Notes: generated from the sequence alone by a model not told the origin. Shown: positions 26,515 to 35,470, counted from the first letter of the stretch. The stretch: 64,000 nt of DNA from Okeania sp034190295 (GCA_034190295.1 JAXHSW010000011.1:1-64000); one strand, 5' to 3'. Made by a program: numbers and translations.

Positions 26515-27034
26515 AAATTTCGTGGTTGTAAAAAGGAAAAGATAGTGGAAAATAAAAACAAACAATTGCACACTGTGTCAGTTCGATGTCAGAAGCAAAG
26601 CTTGAGTTTAAAGGATATTTTAGGAAACTCCAAGAAATAAATTATACCATTTTTGGACTTGACTTGCTTTCTTATTCCCCCTACTTCCTATTCTCTACTC
26701 TCATGCTTTCAGAGTGAAGTGATAGGATATTGTTTTATTTGCAAGTTTTTTATGGGGGAAGATGAGACTGATTCGTATCGGTGGCAACGGAGTCGGCAAT
26801 TGGGGAAATTCTGGGTAATGGGGAATTGAAGCTATTGTGGGGGTAAAGGGTGAGTTTATCTGAAGCGATGGAAGTGACAACAGTACACAGGTGGGAAAAG
26901 TTACGGGATATTTTTTGCTCCTCATTTGTATTGTCTTTCCTCTTTTCAATCTCTTGCCAAAAGTCTGTCGAGCATGATGAGGGCTCATTTTTTTGAGTCA
27001 AAGTTCAGAAACTTATGAATGAATCGTCTTTAAA
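26515..27034. other. Gene-free spacer
   Basis: No gene is seen on either strand. The two overlapping minus-strand ORFs at 26701-27001 have no recognisable motif, no RBS and biased Pro/Ser content. Confidence 0.55.
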
Positions 27035-27508
27035 ATGTACGCCGAGATTATGTCATCGGATATTTGGATATCGACTATGAACTGTGAATCATTTGACGAG
27101 GTTATTAAACTTGCTTTCTCTAATTACGGTCCACTTGGAGTGGATGTACAGCTTTTATCAGTAACGGATAAGAGCACACCGACTCCTCCTGGTGATTGGT
27201 ATTCGGTTACGCTAGAGGTCGAAGCTGTTATTGCCAAACCCGAGCCTTATGCAGATACTTGGTACTACGGTGGTGTTATTTCTCATAAAACTGGACCTGT
27301 TCCTCTAGGAATCCGACCTATTAACCAGGACAAGCTTATCGGATGCGGTGAAGCAGCCAAGAAACTTCCTCCCGGTTTTCCCTTAAAAAAAGCTTCGGGG
27401 GAACTGTCATGGCCTTTAGTTCCATCAGTTGATGAGCCACTTTATCACTTCCATCACGGCGAGGCATCACTTTTTGTGGGAGCCTATTCCGGAGACCTGA
27501 AGAAGTAG
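27035..27508 (+). CDS. Hypothetical protein paired with a chagasin-like inhibitor
   Basis: The 157-residue (or 152 from ATG 27050) protein has no signal peptide or TM. It has SDIWISTMNC near the start, a run of strands (WYSVTLEVEAVIAK), TWYYGGVISHKTGPVPLGIR and a His-rich LYHFHHGEASLFVG near the end. I do not recognise a family. It ends 18 bp before the next gene, so the two are very likely one operon. No clear RBS decides between the starts. Confidence 0.65.
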   Translation: MYAEIMSSDIWISTMNCESFDEVIKLAFSNYGPLGVDVQLLSVTDKSTPTPPGDWYSVTLEVEAVIAKPEPYADTWYYGGVISHKTGPVPLGIRPINQDKLIGCGEAAKKLPPGFPLKKASGELSWPLVPSVDEPLYHFHHGEASLFVGAYSGDLKK

Positions 27509-27526
27509 TACAAGGAGAAAAATATC

Positions 27527-27847
27527 ATGGAAAAACGAAGTGGAATTCTGCTAAACAGCCATTGGAACAACAAGATGGGAATAAATGGAGAACTAGGTTG
27601 GTTGGTTCGAGAATTCAATGGCTCGACAGGCTACACTTGGCGCTTCACACCAGACAATTCAGGTGTCTACGAGTTGGTTGAAGAAATCACTCTTCATCCT
27701 TCTACTGAAGCAACAGGGGTTCCCGGTATGGTTATATGGAAATTTAAGGGAGTAAAAGCTGGCAAAGGCTCCATTTTGCTGGAACTTTATTCACCCGCCG
27801 CTACCTCTGCTGTTGAAACCACAACCATTACCATCATAGTTGAGTAA
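27527..27847 (+). CDS. Chagasin-like cysteine-protease inhibitor (I42 family)
   Basis: The 106-residue protein matches the I42/chagasin beta-sandwich. The first inhibitory loop is like NPTTGYxW, here GSTGYTWRF (about 31-39). The second loop GxxG is GVPGMVIWKFKGVKAGKG (about 66-83). The last strand is LLELYSP (about 86-92). Chagasin-type proteins block papain-like peptidases with these loops. There is no signal peptide, so a cytoplasmic action or a non-classical export must be assumed. AAGGAGA lies 8 bases upstream. Its operon partner is unknown. Confidence 0.82.
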   Translation: MEKRSGILLNSHWNNKMGINGELGWLVREFNGSTGYTWRFTPDNSGVYELVEEITLHPSTEATGVPGMVIWKFKGVKAGKGSILLELYSPAATSAVETTTITIIVE

Positions 27848-27907
27848 GTGCTATCGTATTGCTTTTTAGGGCGATCGCATATCTTTTAGGTTGAGGTGAC
27901 GTAGGCG

Positions 27908-28012
27908 CGAGCCTTCAAATGGGTGCAAAAGTAGATATTGCCCAAGCTCCCAAGGGTGCTGTGACTAATATAGATAAGGCAGCGATATAGCTGCCGCACT
28001 TGCTCCGAATGG
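27908..28012 (-). pseudogene. Antiporter fragment
   Basis: It matches about 37018-37085 of the full antiporter and ends in a HIP1 site interrupted by a 26-bp ATAGCTGCCG-type insert. The flank CCCTCTATCAA also follows the copies near 24690 and 35375. Confidence 0.6.
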
Positions 28013-28152
28013 CGCCCTCTATCAAAACACTCTGTTTTGTGGTCTGGTTTGATTGTGGCATGAACAGAAATAGAAGGAGCGATCGCCCTTTTTACCAAAA
28101 GCGATCGCCTCCTTCTTCTAAAAAGAGCGATTATTTTTTAACTTCCTCTTAT

Positions 28153-28488
28153 CTAAGCAATACCATAGCCAGTGTAAGGACGCTTGTAAGGCGGATGCAG
28201 CCCCAGCACAATGTCTCCTCGATCGACACCCATTTCCATTAATTCTTGACCTACATCAATATCAGTAGCATTATGCTGAAGCCATATTTTTCCATCTTTA
28301 ATATCAAAATGTAAAACGGTATAGTAAATTCGTTCTAAGTCTTTCCAACCTACTCGCATCAGTTGATAATGATTTCGTATTGGGTCAAAAAATAGTTGAT
28401 TTTCTGCCTCATTATTTTGAGGTTTAGATTGAGCATACTTTTCTAATAAAATTTGAATGTAGGAACGATAACTCTCTAACTTATCCAT
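28153..28488 (-). CDS. XisI family protein
   Basis: The 111-residue protein is a full-length XisI, one of the fdxN-element excision controlling factors first described in Anabaena and now known as a widespread cyanobacterial XisH/XisI pair. Motifs include MDKLESYRSYIQILLEKYA and YQLMRVGWKDLERIYYTVLH, then IKDGKIWLQHNATDIDVGQE and a final LGLHPPYKRPYTGYGIA. It is intact, but its upstream partner xisH is broken. Its usual excision role in heterocysts should not be assumed here. Confidence 0.92.
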   Translation of the reverse strand: MDKLESYRSYIQILLEKYAQSKPQNNEAENQLFFDPIRNHYQLMRVGWKDLERIYYTVLHFDIKDGKIWLQHNATDIDVGQELMEMGVDRGDIVLGLHPPYKRPYTGYGIA

Positions 28489-28539
28489 TGGACAATTTCC
28501 TCCGCGATCGGTTCGTAAACAATACAGCAGTTTCCTAAG

Positions 28540-28995
28540 CTATGAGGTACACTTGTTTTTATTCTTTTCTGTTGCCTGTTGCCTCAAACCTAAAATTTTG
28601 TACTTCATAACAACGGGAAACGCTGTAAGTTTGAGTTGATGACGCTTAATTGCCACCTGAGCCAAACGACTCTGAAAGAAGGTTTGATAAGCCTCAAGAG
28701 GAACTGCTAAATAAAGCAACCTTTCTGGCTCATTTACTTCTAGCATAATTCGATAGTTCAAAAATTGCCCTAAAGCAGTATGAAAATCACTTATAGCAGA
28801 TGTACTGACAAAGCTCTTTATTTCCACAGCAATTTTTTCGCTGCCTCTATCAGCAGCAATTAATCTTTCTGCACCTAAATCAATTTTTACTTGGACTTCT
28901 TCCCATTCTAATTTTAGTGGCTCGTTGGTAATAATCCATTGTTATTTCTCTAAACTTCGTCTGACGGCTTCATGGAAAATATCTTTTGCTGCCAT
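28540..28995 (-). pseudogene. xisH with nonsense codon and replaced 3-prime end
   Basis: The start ATG (28993-28995) gives MAAKDIFHEAVRRSLEK and then TAA at 28942-28944, where the duplicate fragment at 36481 reads GAC. After the stop the frame stays open through EIKSFVSTSAISDFHTALGQ and FLNYRI to IKRHQLKLTAFP. The last 25 residues are then read from a spacer repeat (GTTGCCTGTTGCCTCAAACC). XisH proteins carry a PD-(D/E)xK-nuclease-like E-I-K core, which survives as EIKS. Translation could restart at an internal GTG, but the N-terminus would be lost. Confidence 0.85.
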
Positions 28996-29006
28996 TTTAT
29001 TATCCC

Positions 29007-29357
29007 TTATATTTTGATTTTTTCAACTACCACTACAGGAATTAAACTCTTTTCCAAAACTGCTTGAGAAACGGAACCAACTAACACATTATCCCATAAA
29101 CGATGCCCCCTTTTCCCCATAACAATTTCCGCTACTCCATACTCTTGCGCAACTGAAACTATTTCCTCGGATACCACACCCGCAACAGTTACAAACCGAT
29201 ACCGAATATCTGCCAAAAGTTGCTTTGTTTGCTGTCGCAGTTGCGCAATACTTTCTGCATCCTCAGACTGAATAACGTGCAACACCACAACTTCCCCATC
29301 ACAACGTCTCGCCAACTCCGCAACTTTTAACAACACATCAACAGCAAGGGGTATCAA
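29007..29357 (-). pseudogene. Truncated UspA domain from the antiporter fusion
   Basis: It encodes 116 residues, nearly identical to the C-terminus of the antiporter at 36596, including GKRGH ... VLVGSVSQAVL of UspA proteins. It begins abruptly at LAVDVLLKV with a non-homologous upstream sequence. Only 12 bp separate its end from the xisH start, suggesting the ancestral order antiporter-xisH-xisI. Confidence 0.8.
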
Positions 29358-29974
29358 GAATAATTTCTAATTTTTCTAGGGCAATAGTTCGGTTTAATTT
29401 TTGTTCTAATACCAAATTCAAATAAGATATAGCAATTCCCATAATGGTGAGGTACAAAATTCCTTTATTTTAGGGAGTAGGGAGGAGGGAGTAGGAAAGA
29501 TCGGGAATGGGGAGTTGAAAATCAGAAAAACAACTGTACCTCATTAGGTTGAAAAACGCTATAGTTACAGTAAAGTAATAACAAAACTGTGAGTAAATTT
29601 GGTGTCAGCGTCGGGAGTAAAAATTAAATTATCCCCGAATCAAAAACAATTTCTTGTAGTTATCAGACTATTTATAGTCAAAAATAGAACTGTTTGACTC
29701 TCAGAAAAAATAAACATTATAAATTCTTACCAAAAAATAAGGTTTAAAGCCTCCCCTTGGCTGCGCCGCGATCTACCGCTCTACAAGGGGATGAAAAAAA
29801 AATCAAGTTCAATATTTCAAGCCTCTGACTTTAACTAGAGGTACTGATAACTGATAACTGAAATGACCTCCTGGCTCCTTAAAAGGGGAGGCTTTGGACC
29901 TCATTTTTTGGTAAAATTCATAGTATAATTCCAAAAGCAAAGTCTATCTCGCAGAATAAAAATATAAATTTACC
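29358..29974. other. Spacer with a TIR-bounded repeat
   Basis: No gene is seen. It contains a GAGGTACAAAATTCC repeat (about 29450) and the palindromic repeat at 29728-29913. Confidence 0.6.
29728..29913. repeat. Repeat R (TACCAAAAAATAAGGTTTAA termini)
   Basis: The left arm TACCAAAAAAT ... AAAGCCTCCCCTT faces right arm AAGGGGAGGCTTT ... ATTTTTTGGTA. The core has TAGAGGTACTGATAACTGAT repeats, and one GCTGCGCCGCGATC module is inserted in the left arm. Confidence 0.65.
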
Positions 29975-31624
29975 ATGTCAAATGCCTCTGAAAGTTCTCA
30001 AAACAATTCTGAATCTTTGCCGCTCCATGAGCTACTCTCTCGTTTATTGAAGTCAGAAAAAACCTCTCATCGACATCCCTTACCCATCATGGGAACTATG
30101 CAAAACCTCAATGACACCTTAGAGCAGCGTCCGCTTTTGGATTTTATCAACGCCAGTTTACGGGGCATCGGTCAGGTAGGGTTTGCCAATAATCCCATCG
30201 CTGGACTACTCATCGCTCTAGCAGTTTTTATTCAATCACCCTGGACAGCCTTTATGCTAGTTGTTGGAGTTGTTGTAGCTACCTGGACAGCATATTTAAT
30301 GCATCTCGATCGCCCCAGCGTCCGCAATGGTATTTTTGGCTTGAATGGCTCCTTAGTCGGGCTGGCTTTAGGTACTTTTGGAGCTTGGGGCAACGGTACT
30401 GGAAACTGGCTGTGGATACTCGCAGCGATCGTTTGCGCCGCCCTCAGCACGGTGTTAATGGAGTATCTGGGGAACTGGATGGCGACACGTCTAGGGCTGC
30501 CGTCTATGGCAGTACCATTTCAGATTGTCACCTACAGCTTTCTGATAATTGCCCTCTACGTTCCGCAACCCTTCTTTGAGTTCGGGGCACCACCACCCTT
30601 TCCTAATCCGGTTGAGTCCCTAGATGGGATAAGCATTTTATCCGCCCTCATCACTGGTATCGGTCAAATCTTTTTTTCAGACAACTTAGTTTCTGCTCTA
30701 TTAATTATTATCGCCTTAGCCTTGTGTAGTCCTATGGGAGCCTTGGTCGGGTCTCTTGGGTCGGCTATTGGCCTATTTGTGGCTATTCTAGTGGGGGTAG
30801 ACTTGAATATGGTGTACGCCGGTCTATTAGGATACAACTCAGCCTTAACAGCAATTTCTATTGGGGGTATTTTCTATGCACCTAATCGAAAAAGCATTTT
30901 GTTTGCCTGCGCGGGAGCCTTTGGAGCAGCAGTAGTTGAGTGGCTGCTGAATCTGGCGATCGCTCCCTTGGGACTGCCTATTTTAGCTGTTTCATTTCAC
31001 CTGGGTACTTATGCCTGCTTCTTGATTTTACGGCGTTCGATATCCTCCTTAGTTCCCGTTGCTCCTTACGCTATTGCTTGCCCCGAAGAGCATCGATTCC
31101 GCTACCTCACAGCTAAGGAAGCGATATCGGGTTTCCGTCGCCAGTTGCAGGGAGCTATGGCAGGAGAACATCACAAAATTTTCTTCGATCGAGCACCCCA
31201 AGAAATCAAAGGCGACCTGCGTTACATCTTTGATGCCATAGACCGCGATCGCAGCGGGAGTTTGTCTTTGGAAGAACTTAGTCATCATCTTCAGCAATCA
31301 GGCCATCCTCTGAAGGACGAGGAACTCAACTTTCTCTTTTCCAGCATGGATGTAGATAACAGTGGCGAAATCGACTTTGAGGAATTCGGGGAATTGTTGC
31401 TACGCCATCGTCGTCTGATGTCGAGACTTGATGAGTTCGCCACCTACTTTATTCCTATTGATAAAAATTCTAATGGAATACTTGAAGTAGAGGAAATGAA
31501 TGTAGTTTTAGCCAGTGTGGATGAACCTCCTCTTTCAGAGGATGAAGTTACCTTTTTGCAACGGCGAACTGGAGGTAAAGACCTTACCTGGGAAATCTTT
31601 CTGGAATTGTTGTTAGTGATTTAG
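29975..31624 (+). CDS. Urea transporter with C-terminal EF-hand domain
   Basis: The 549-residue protein joins a UT-family urea channel (about 10 TM, residues 40-350) to a calcium-binding tail. UT motifs include FANNPIAGLLIALAVFIQSP, VRNGIFGLNGSLVGLALG and GLLGYNSALTAISIGGIFY. The tail has three EF-hand loops: DRDRSGSLSLEE (423-434), DVDNSGEIDFEE (459-470) and DKNSNGILEVEE (496-507), all with acidic residues at the expected positions and Gly at position 6. UT channels pass urea down its gradient; calcium control of gating is inference from the fusion. No good RBS is visible. No urease gene lies in the window. Confidence 0.9.
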   Translation: MSNASESSQNNSESLPLHELLSRLLKSEKTSHRHPLPIMGTMQNLNDTLEQRPLLDFINASLRGIGQVGFANNPIAGLLIALAVFIQSPWTAFMLVVGVVVATWTAYLMHLDRPSVRNGIFGLNGSLVGLALGTFGAWGNGTGNWLWILAAIVCAALSTVLMEYLGNWMATRLGLPSMAVPFQIVTYSFLIIALYVPQPFFEFGAPPPFPNPVESLDGISILSALITGIGQIFFSDNLVSALLIIIALALCSPMGALVGSLGSAIGLFVAILVGVDLNMVYAGLLGYNSALTAISIGGIFYAPNRKSILFACAGAFGAAVVEWLLNLAIAPLGLPILAVSFHLGTYACFLILRRSISSLVPVAPYAIACPEEHRFRYLTAKEAISGFRRQLQGAMAGEHHKIFFDRAPQEIKGDLRYIFDAIDRDRSGSLSLEELSHHLQQSGHPLKDEELNFLFSSMDVDNSGEIDFEEFGELLLRHRRLMSRLDEFATYFIPIDKNSNGILEVEEMNVVLASVDEPPLSEDEVTFLQRRTGGKDLTWEIFLELLLVI

Positions 31625-31813
31625 ATGAATACCCAAAGATTATTGGGCTTCTCCTTCAACAATTAATAATTAATTATTATCTCTATATTATAAAAAATAT
31701 GATTGGTTCATTAATTTATAATGAATAATGGATAGTGGGGGATGAAAACTATTGATAATTATCAATTATAAATAGAGGCTTTATGGCGTGATTTTTCGGT
31801 TAATTAAGATTTA

Positions 31814-31956
31814 ATATCATGTCCGGATAATTAGTAATAAAAAACCTTCTCCCTTTAAACCTTTCTTTTCCTTTCCTACGGAATGCTACGCAAACAGCAT
31901 AGCAGCATAGCTGCCTTCCTTCCTCCAAAGTGTAAGTATTCAAGCGGACATGATAT
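31814..31956. repeat. Element M copy with nested short insert
   Basis: ATATCATGTCCGGATAATTAG at left and AAGCGGACATGATATA at right. The core holds a CGGAATGCTACGCAAACAGC insert that is replaced by a different insert in the copy at 55166. Confidence 0.75.
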
Positions 31957-31978
31957 AACCTCCTTTTTATCAAAATAA

Positions 31979-32140
31979 CATGGGTCGCGCAACCCCGCCT
32001 TTTAAGGCGCAATATTTTTGGAGAGTTGCTCAAATCTCCTACTTCCCCTCCTGGGAGGGGTTAGGGGTGGGTTCTCCACGGGGCCTGCGGGTGGGTACAC
32101 TTGCAGACTTGCAGACTTGCAGACTTGCAGACTTCGTTAA
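31979..32140. repeat. Repeat family C, copy 3
   Basis: GGGTCGCGCAACCCCGCCTT start with CTGGGAGGGGTTAGGGGTG, then a tandem GACTTGCA array. Confidence 0.6.
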
Positions 32141-32278
32141 AGGACGTCTATTTGTTATTGTAAATTTATTAGGAAAATTTAAACTTGAGGAAAAATTTTT
32201 CCCTCAAAACTGATACTTGAATGACTTACTAATAGTAATTATTTATAGCTATTAAATGGGTTCTATAAAATAGATAAA

Positions 32279-32785
32279 TTATTCTAGTTGTTTAAGGTCG
32301 ATACCAAATTGCGATCGCATTTCGGCAATGGTTTTGTCCAGAACCAAGTTGAAGTCAAATTGATGAATATTTTGGGTTTTCAACTGCCGACCCCAAATCA
32401 AACCCCGATCGAAAATTTGCAGTTGGTAAGAAGTGAAACGATACTTTACCGGGTAGAAAAATTGGGTAAAAAGTTTAAAAATTAAGAGATGTAACCAATT
32501 AGTTTTCGGATCGTTTCCCATGGTGAAACCGATGACAAAGGCTTCGTCTTCTCCAGATGTGCCTCGTGCGAGCAGCAAGTGCAAGCAATCATGTCCGAAC
32601 AAATCAATGTTTCCCGGTAAAGCTAGGGGACTTTTGGAATTTTCTAAAAGCCTTACCAACCATGGAATTTCTGATTGTTTATTCAGACTGAAGTTTGACA
32701 GCGCTTCTGCCAGTGTTGAATTTCTATCTATTTGTAAGCGAGTTAGAGGATTACAGAGCATATTTGAACTGTTTTCAGTTAACAA
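32279..32785 (-). CDS. Coq4-like protein
   Basis: The 168-residue protein has GNIDLFGHDCLHLLLARGTS followed by GEDEAFVIGFTMGND. This contains exactly the HDxxH-x11-E motif (HDCLH, then 11 residues, then E) of Coq4, a zinc-binding scaffold of ubiquinone biosynthesis. Cyanobacteria make plastoquinone, not ubiquinone, so a quinone-related role is only a guess. It is soluble and standalone. The start ATG is at 32785. Confidence 0.75.
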   Translation of the reverse strand: MLTENSSNMLCNPLTRLQIDRNSTLAEALSNFSLNKQSEIPWLVRLLENSKSPLALPGNIDLFGHDCLHLLLARGTSGEDEAFVIGFTMGNDPKTNWLHLLIFKLFTQFFYPVKYRFTSYQLQIFDRGLIWGRQLKTQNIHQFDFNLVLDKTIAEMRSQFGIDLKQLE

Positions 32786-32962
32786 CGACTATATTCATAG
32801 ACTAGGTTTAATCGCGATCGCTGACGGACTGCGACTAACTATAATTATAGCTTTTCGAGATTGTGGTTGTTGGAAATTAAGCCAAAAAAAGTAGCTAAAA
32901 TCCTAACAGGTCAAAGTTTATAATATTTTTTTTTATCTAAAAAACACAACTTTATATAGTAT

Positions 32963-33079
32963 CAGGACTTACGCATGAGGTACGAAAAACTAGGACTTGA
33001 GATTGCTTTCCGTTCCGGAATGCTCCGCAAACCCTATCGGTCGCTTCGGACGGAAATACGTTAAAGTGCGTAAGTCCTA
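32963..33079. repeat. Repeat J, copy with CGGAATGCTCCGCAAACCC core
   Basis: CAGGACTTACGCATGAGGTA at left and GTGCGTAAGTCCT at right. The whole copy is the reverse complement of the one at 54138-54252. Confidence 0.78.
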
Positions 33080-33083
33080 TAGT

Positions 33084-33204
33084 ATATGATGTCCAGATAA
33101 TAAGTGATAAAAAAGTTTTTGTTTGTAGTATTGCTCGACCGATAAGATAGAAATTGCTAGAGCAATACTATAACCTTTGATTAGACTATTCAACCGGACA
33201 TGAT
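33084..33204. repeat. Element M copy
   Basis: ATATGATGTCCAGATAATAAG at left and TTCAACCGGACATGATG at right. The ATGATG at its right end is an apparent but improbable start for the SSS gene. Confidence 0.7.
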
Positions 33205-33307
33205 GCCAGCTTTTGATCGGTTTCAATTGATTGACCGACGCCAAATAAATCTATCCCATGTTAGGATTATCCTGATAATAAAGCTAACCAACTCAGGAAT
33301 AGCCATT

Positions 33308-34771
33308 ATGACAGACCAAATATTTTTTTGGGGCATCATCCTCTTTTTGTTTGCTACCTTGGGTATTGGTATCTGGACTGCCAAACAGATTAAAGGCGAT
33401 AGCATCAACTTTCTGGTAGCAGGACGCCGCCTCATCTTGCCCCTGGCTGCTGCCACCTTAATGGCCCAGTCCGTCGATTCCAATGCCACCTTGGGCAATA
33501 CCGACCTAGCTGGTGAATTTGGCTTTTGGGCGGGAGCATCTTTACCCTTGGGATTAGCTCTCTGTTTGCTTTTGAGCGGTCTATTTTTTGCCAAACCAAT
33601 GAACCGCATGGGATTAATTACTCTCCCAGACTTTTATCGAGTCAAGTACGGTCGCTTAACAGAAGTTGTGGTCTCTATTATCATGGTTTTGAGTTTTGCA
33701 TTTTTGCTGGCGGGGAACTTAGTCGCGGGAGGCTACGTTTTTGAGAGTTTTTTAGGAACTAGCTATACTGTTGGGGTCATACTGATTGCCACTATCGTAT
33801 TTATTTACACTGCTTGTGGGGGAATGTTTGCCATAGTCTATACCGATGCTATTCAGGTAGCGATCGCCTTTGTAGGTACTATGCTGCTGTTGGGTTTTAT
33901 GGCAGTCAATTTTGGCTTTAACATACCAGACGGTATGGGTCCTTTTGCCTTGGAACAATTAGCCGATCCTGCTGCCGGAGCAGCCATCAACTGGGCGACC
34001 TTGTTAGCTCTTGGTTTGGGAGATATCGTCGCGATCGACTTTATGGCCCGGATTTTTGCTGCCGATAGCCCAGAAACTGCCCAACGTGCTTGTTTGATCG
34101 CTTCAGCAGGAACAGTAATTATCGGCGTACCATTTTCGATAATGGCTCTATCTGCTCCCCAAATATTAGCCCAGGCAGGTATTACTCCTGAAGGTCCTTT
34201 ACTTTTAGCTCTAATCAAAGGGGTGATTCCACCAGTTTTAGGCTTGCTGGTTATTGCTGCTATTCTTGCTGCTTCCCTTTCTACCGCAGATGGAGCGATT
34301 CTCGGTACTTCTTCGGTAATCGCCCATAATGTGATTGGTATTCGCCAAGGTCGTCGCGATACAGGTGGCGATCGCTTATTGAAGCTAACTCGGTTCATGG
34401 CTTTTGGGATTACGTCTCTGGGGGTTTTGTTTGCTGTTTTGGTTCCCCAGACTGGGATTTTGTTGTTGTTGGCTTTCGATTTAGGGTTTGCGGGATTATT
34501 AGTTCCCCTTGCTGGTGGTTTGTATTGGCCTAAAGCAACAAAATACGGCGCTCTAGCTTGCGTAATTGCCGGGACGGGAACTCGACTAATATTGTTCGTT
34601 CTGATGCCAAAGATGTTTGGTAGCGATAATACTTTATTATATATCAAAAACAAAATTTTTACTGCTGATTTTGACGGCTTTCCTACGTTAATCGCTCCTT
34701 TAGTAGGTTTGGTAGCGTTTATCACTGTGTCTATGCTGACGAATAATGGGAAAAAGCTGACATCAGATTAG
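33308..34771 (+). CDS. Sodium:solute symporter (SSS) family transporter
   Basis: The 487-residue membrane protein has about 13 hydrophobic segments. The N-terminus MTDQIFFWGIILFLFATLGI fits the family, and ATG 33308 follows CAGGAA. Family features are FLVAGRRLILPLAAATLMAQ near TM2 with SVDSNATLGN, then LITLPDFYRVKYG, and IYTACGGMFAIVYTDAIQVA (a strong SSS signature). The LSTADGAILGTSSVIAHNV segment matches the Na2-site region with SLSTADG. Sodium-driven uptake is typical. Substrate is unknown; a urea or nitrogen solute would fit the urea channel nearby, but that is weak. Confidence 0.9.
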   Translation: MTDQIFFWGIILFLFATLGIGIWTAKQIKGDSINFLVAGRRLILPLAAATLMAQSVDSNATLGNTDLAGEFGFWAGASLPLGLALCLLLSGLFFAKPMNRMGLITLPDFYRVKYGRLTEVVVSIIMVLSFAFLLAGNLVAGGYVFESFLGTSYTVGVILIATIVFIYTACGGMFAIVYTDAIQVAIAFVGTMLLLGFMAVNFGFNIPDGMGPFALEQLADPAAGAAINWATLLALGLGDIVAIDFMARIFAADSPETAQRACLIASAGTVIIGVPFSIMALSAPQILAQAGITPEGPLLLALIKGVIPPVLGLLVIAAILAASLSTADGAILGTSSVIAHNVIGIRQGRRDTGGDRLLKLTRFMAFGITSLGVLFAVLVPQTGILLLLAFDLGFAGLLVPLAGGLYWPKATKYGALACVIAGTGTRLILFVLMPKMFGSDNTLLYIKNKIFTADFDGFPTLIAPLVGLVAFITVSMLTNNGKKLTSD

Positions 34772-34827
34772 AGTAGGAATCGGATAGCTACGGACTAAAA
34801 TTATGTCTGAAGTAATTGGAAAATTAC

Positions 34828-35370
34828 TCAATTCTCTATTTTTTCAACTACCACCACAGGAATTAAAGTCCTTTCTAAAACAGCTTGAGAAACGGAACCA
34901 ACTAACATATTCTTCCATAAACGATGCCCTCTTTTCCCCATCACAATTTCTGCTACTCCATACTCTTGTGCAACAGAAACTATTTCCTCGGATACAACTC
35001 CCGCAACAGTTATAAACCGATATCGAATATCTGCCAAAAGTTGCCCTGTTTGCTGTTGCAGTTGCTCAATACTTTCTGCATCCTCAGACTGAATAACGTG
35101 CAACACGACAACTTCCCCATCACAACGTCTTGCCAACTCTGCAACTTTTAACAACACATCAACAGCAAGAGGTGAAGTATCAACAGCAGCTAACAAAACT
35201 ATACGACGAGCGATATAGCTGCCGCTAGGCTCCGCCAACGCTACTTTTGTCGGATCGACTTCTCCCTTGCGTAATAGTTTGGGTGCAAAGGTAGGTATTG
35301 CCCAAGCTCCCAAAGATGCTGTGACTAATATGGATAAGGCAGCGATATAGCTGCCGCTAGGCTCCGCCAA
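34828..35370 (-). pseudogene. Antiporter-UspA 3-prime copy with two in-frame 24-bp inserts
   Basis: The frame encodes the last membrane segment (AALSILVTASLGAWAIPTFA) and a full UspA domain with GKRGH ... GSVSQAVL. Both HIP1 sites present in the parent gene (36973 and 37079) carry a 24-bp insert here, each adding eight codons read LAEPSGSYI with the frame kept. The upstream part is missing and the only start is a TTG inside the insert. It could express a free UspA protein, but I regard it as a relic. Confidence 0.75.
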
Positions 35371-35470
35371 CGCCCTCTATCAAGACAATCTATTTTCTGG
35401 CCAAGTTTGATTGTGGGATGGACAGCAGGAAAGGCCATTGTCCCACTAACAGAAGCAAAAAGTCGGGCAA

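Larger units (their letters stand above)
31625..32278. other. Repeat spacer
   Basis: It contains an M element (31814-31956), a family C repeat (31979-32140) and four tandem CTTGCAGACTTGCAGA units (about 32100-32135). No gene is supported. Confidence 0.65.
32786..33307. other. Repeat spacer before the SSS transporter
   Basis: It includes J and M repeats. The open frame runs upstream to 33200 but starts inside the M repeat, so it was not used as the CDS start. Confidence 0.6.

Noticed and set aside
28153..28995. Evidence of heterocysts from xisH/xisI
   Set aside because: XisH/XisI homologues are common in non-heterocystous cyanobacteria, and no nif or fdxN element is present.
33200..33307. 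Upstream extension of the SSS transporter from ATG 33200
   Set aside because: This start lies in the right end of an M element; the family N-terminus and a CAGGAA site support ATG 33308.
33853..34725. 290-residue minus-strand ORF
   Set aside because: It is the shadow of the SSS transporter gene; no motif, odd Ala/Pro/Ile/Lys-rich composition.
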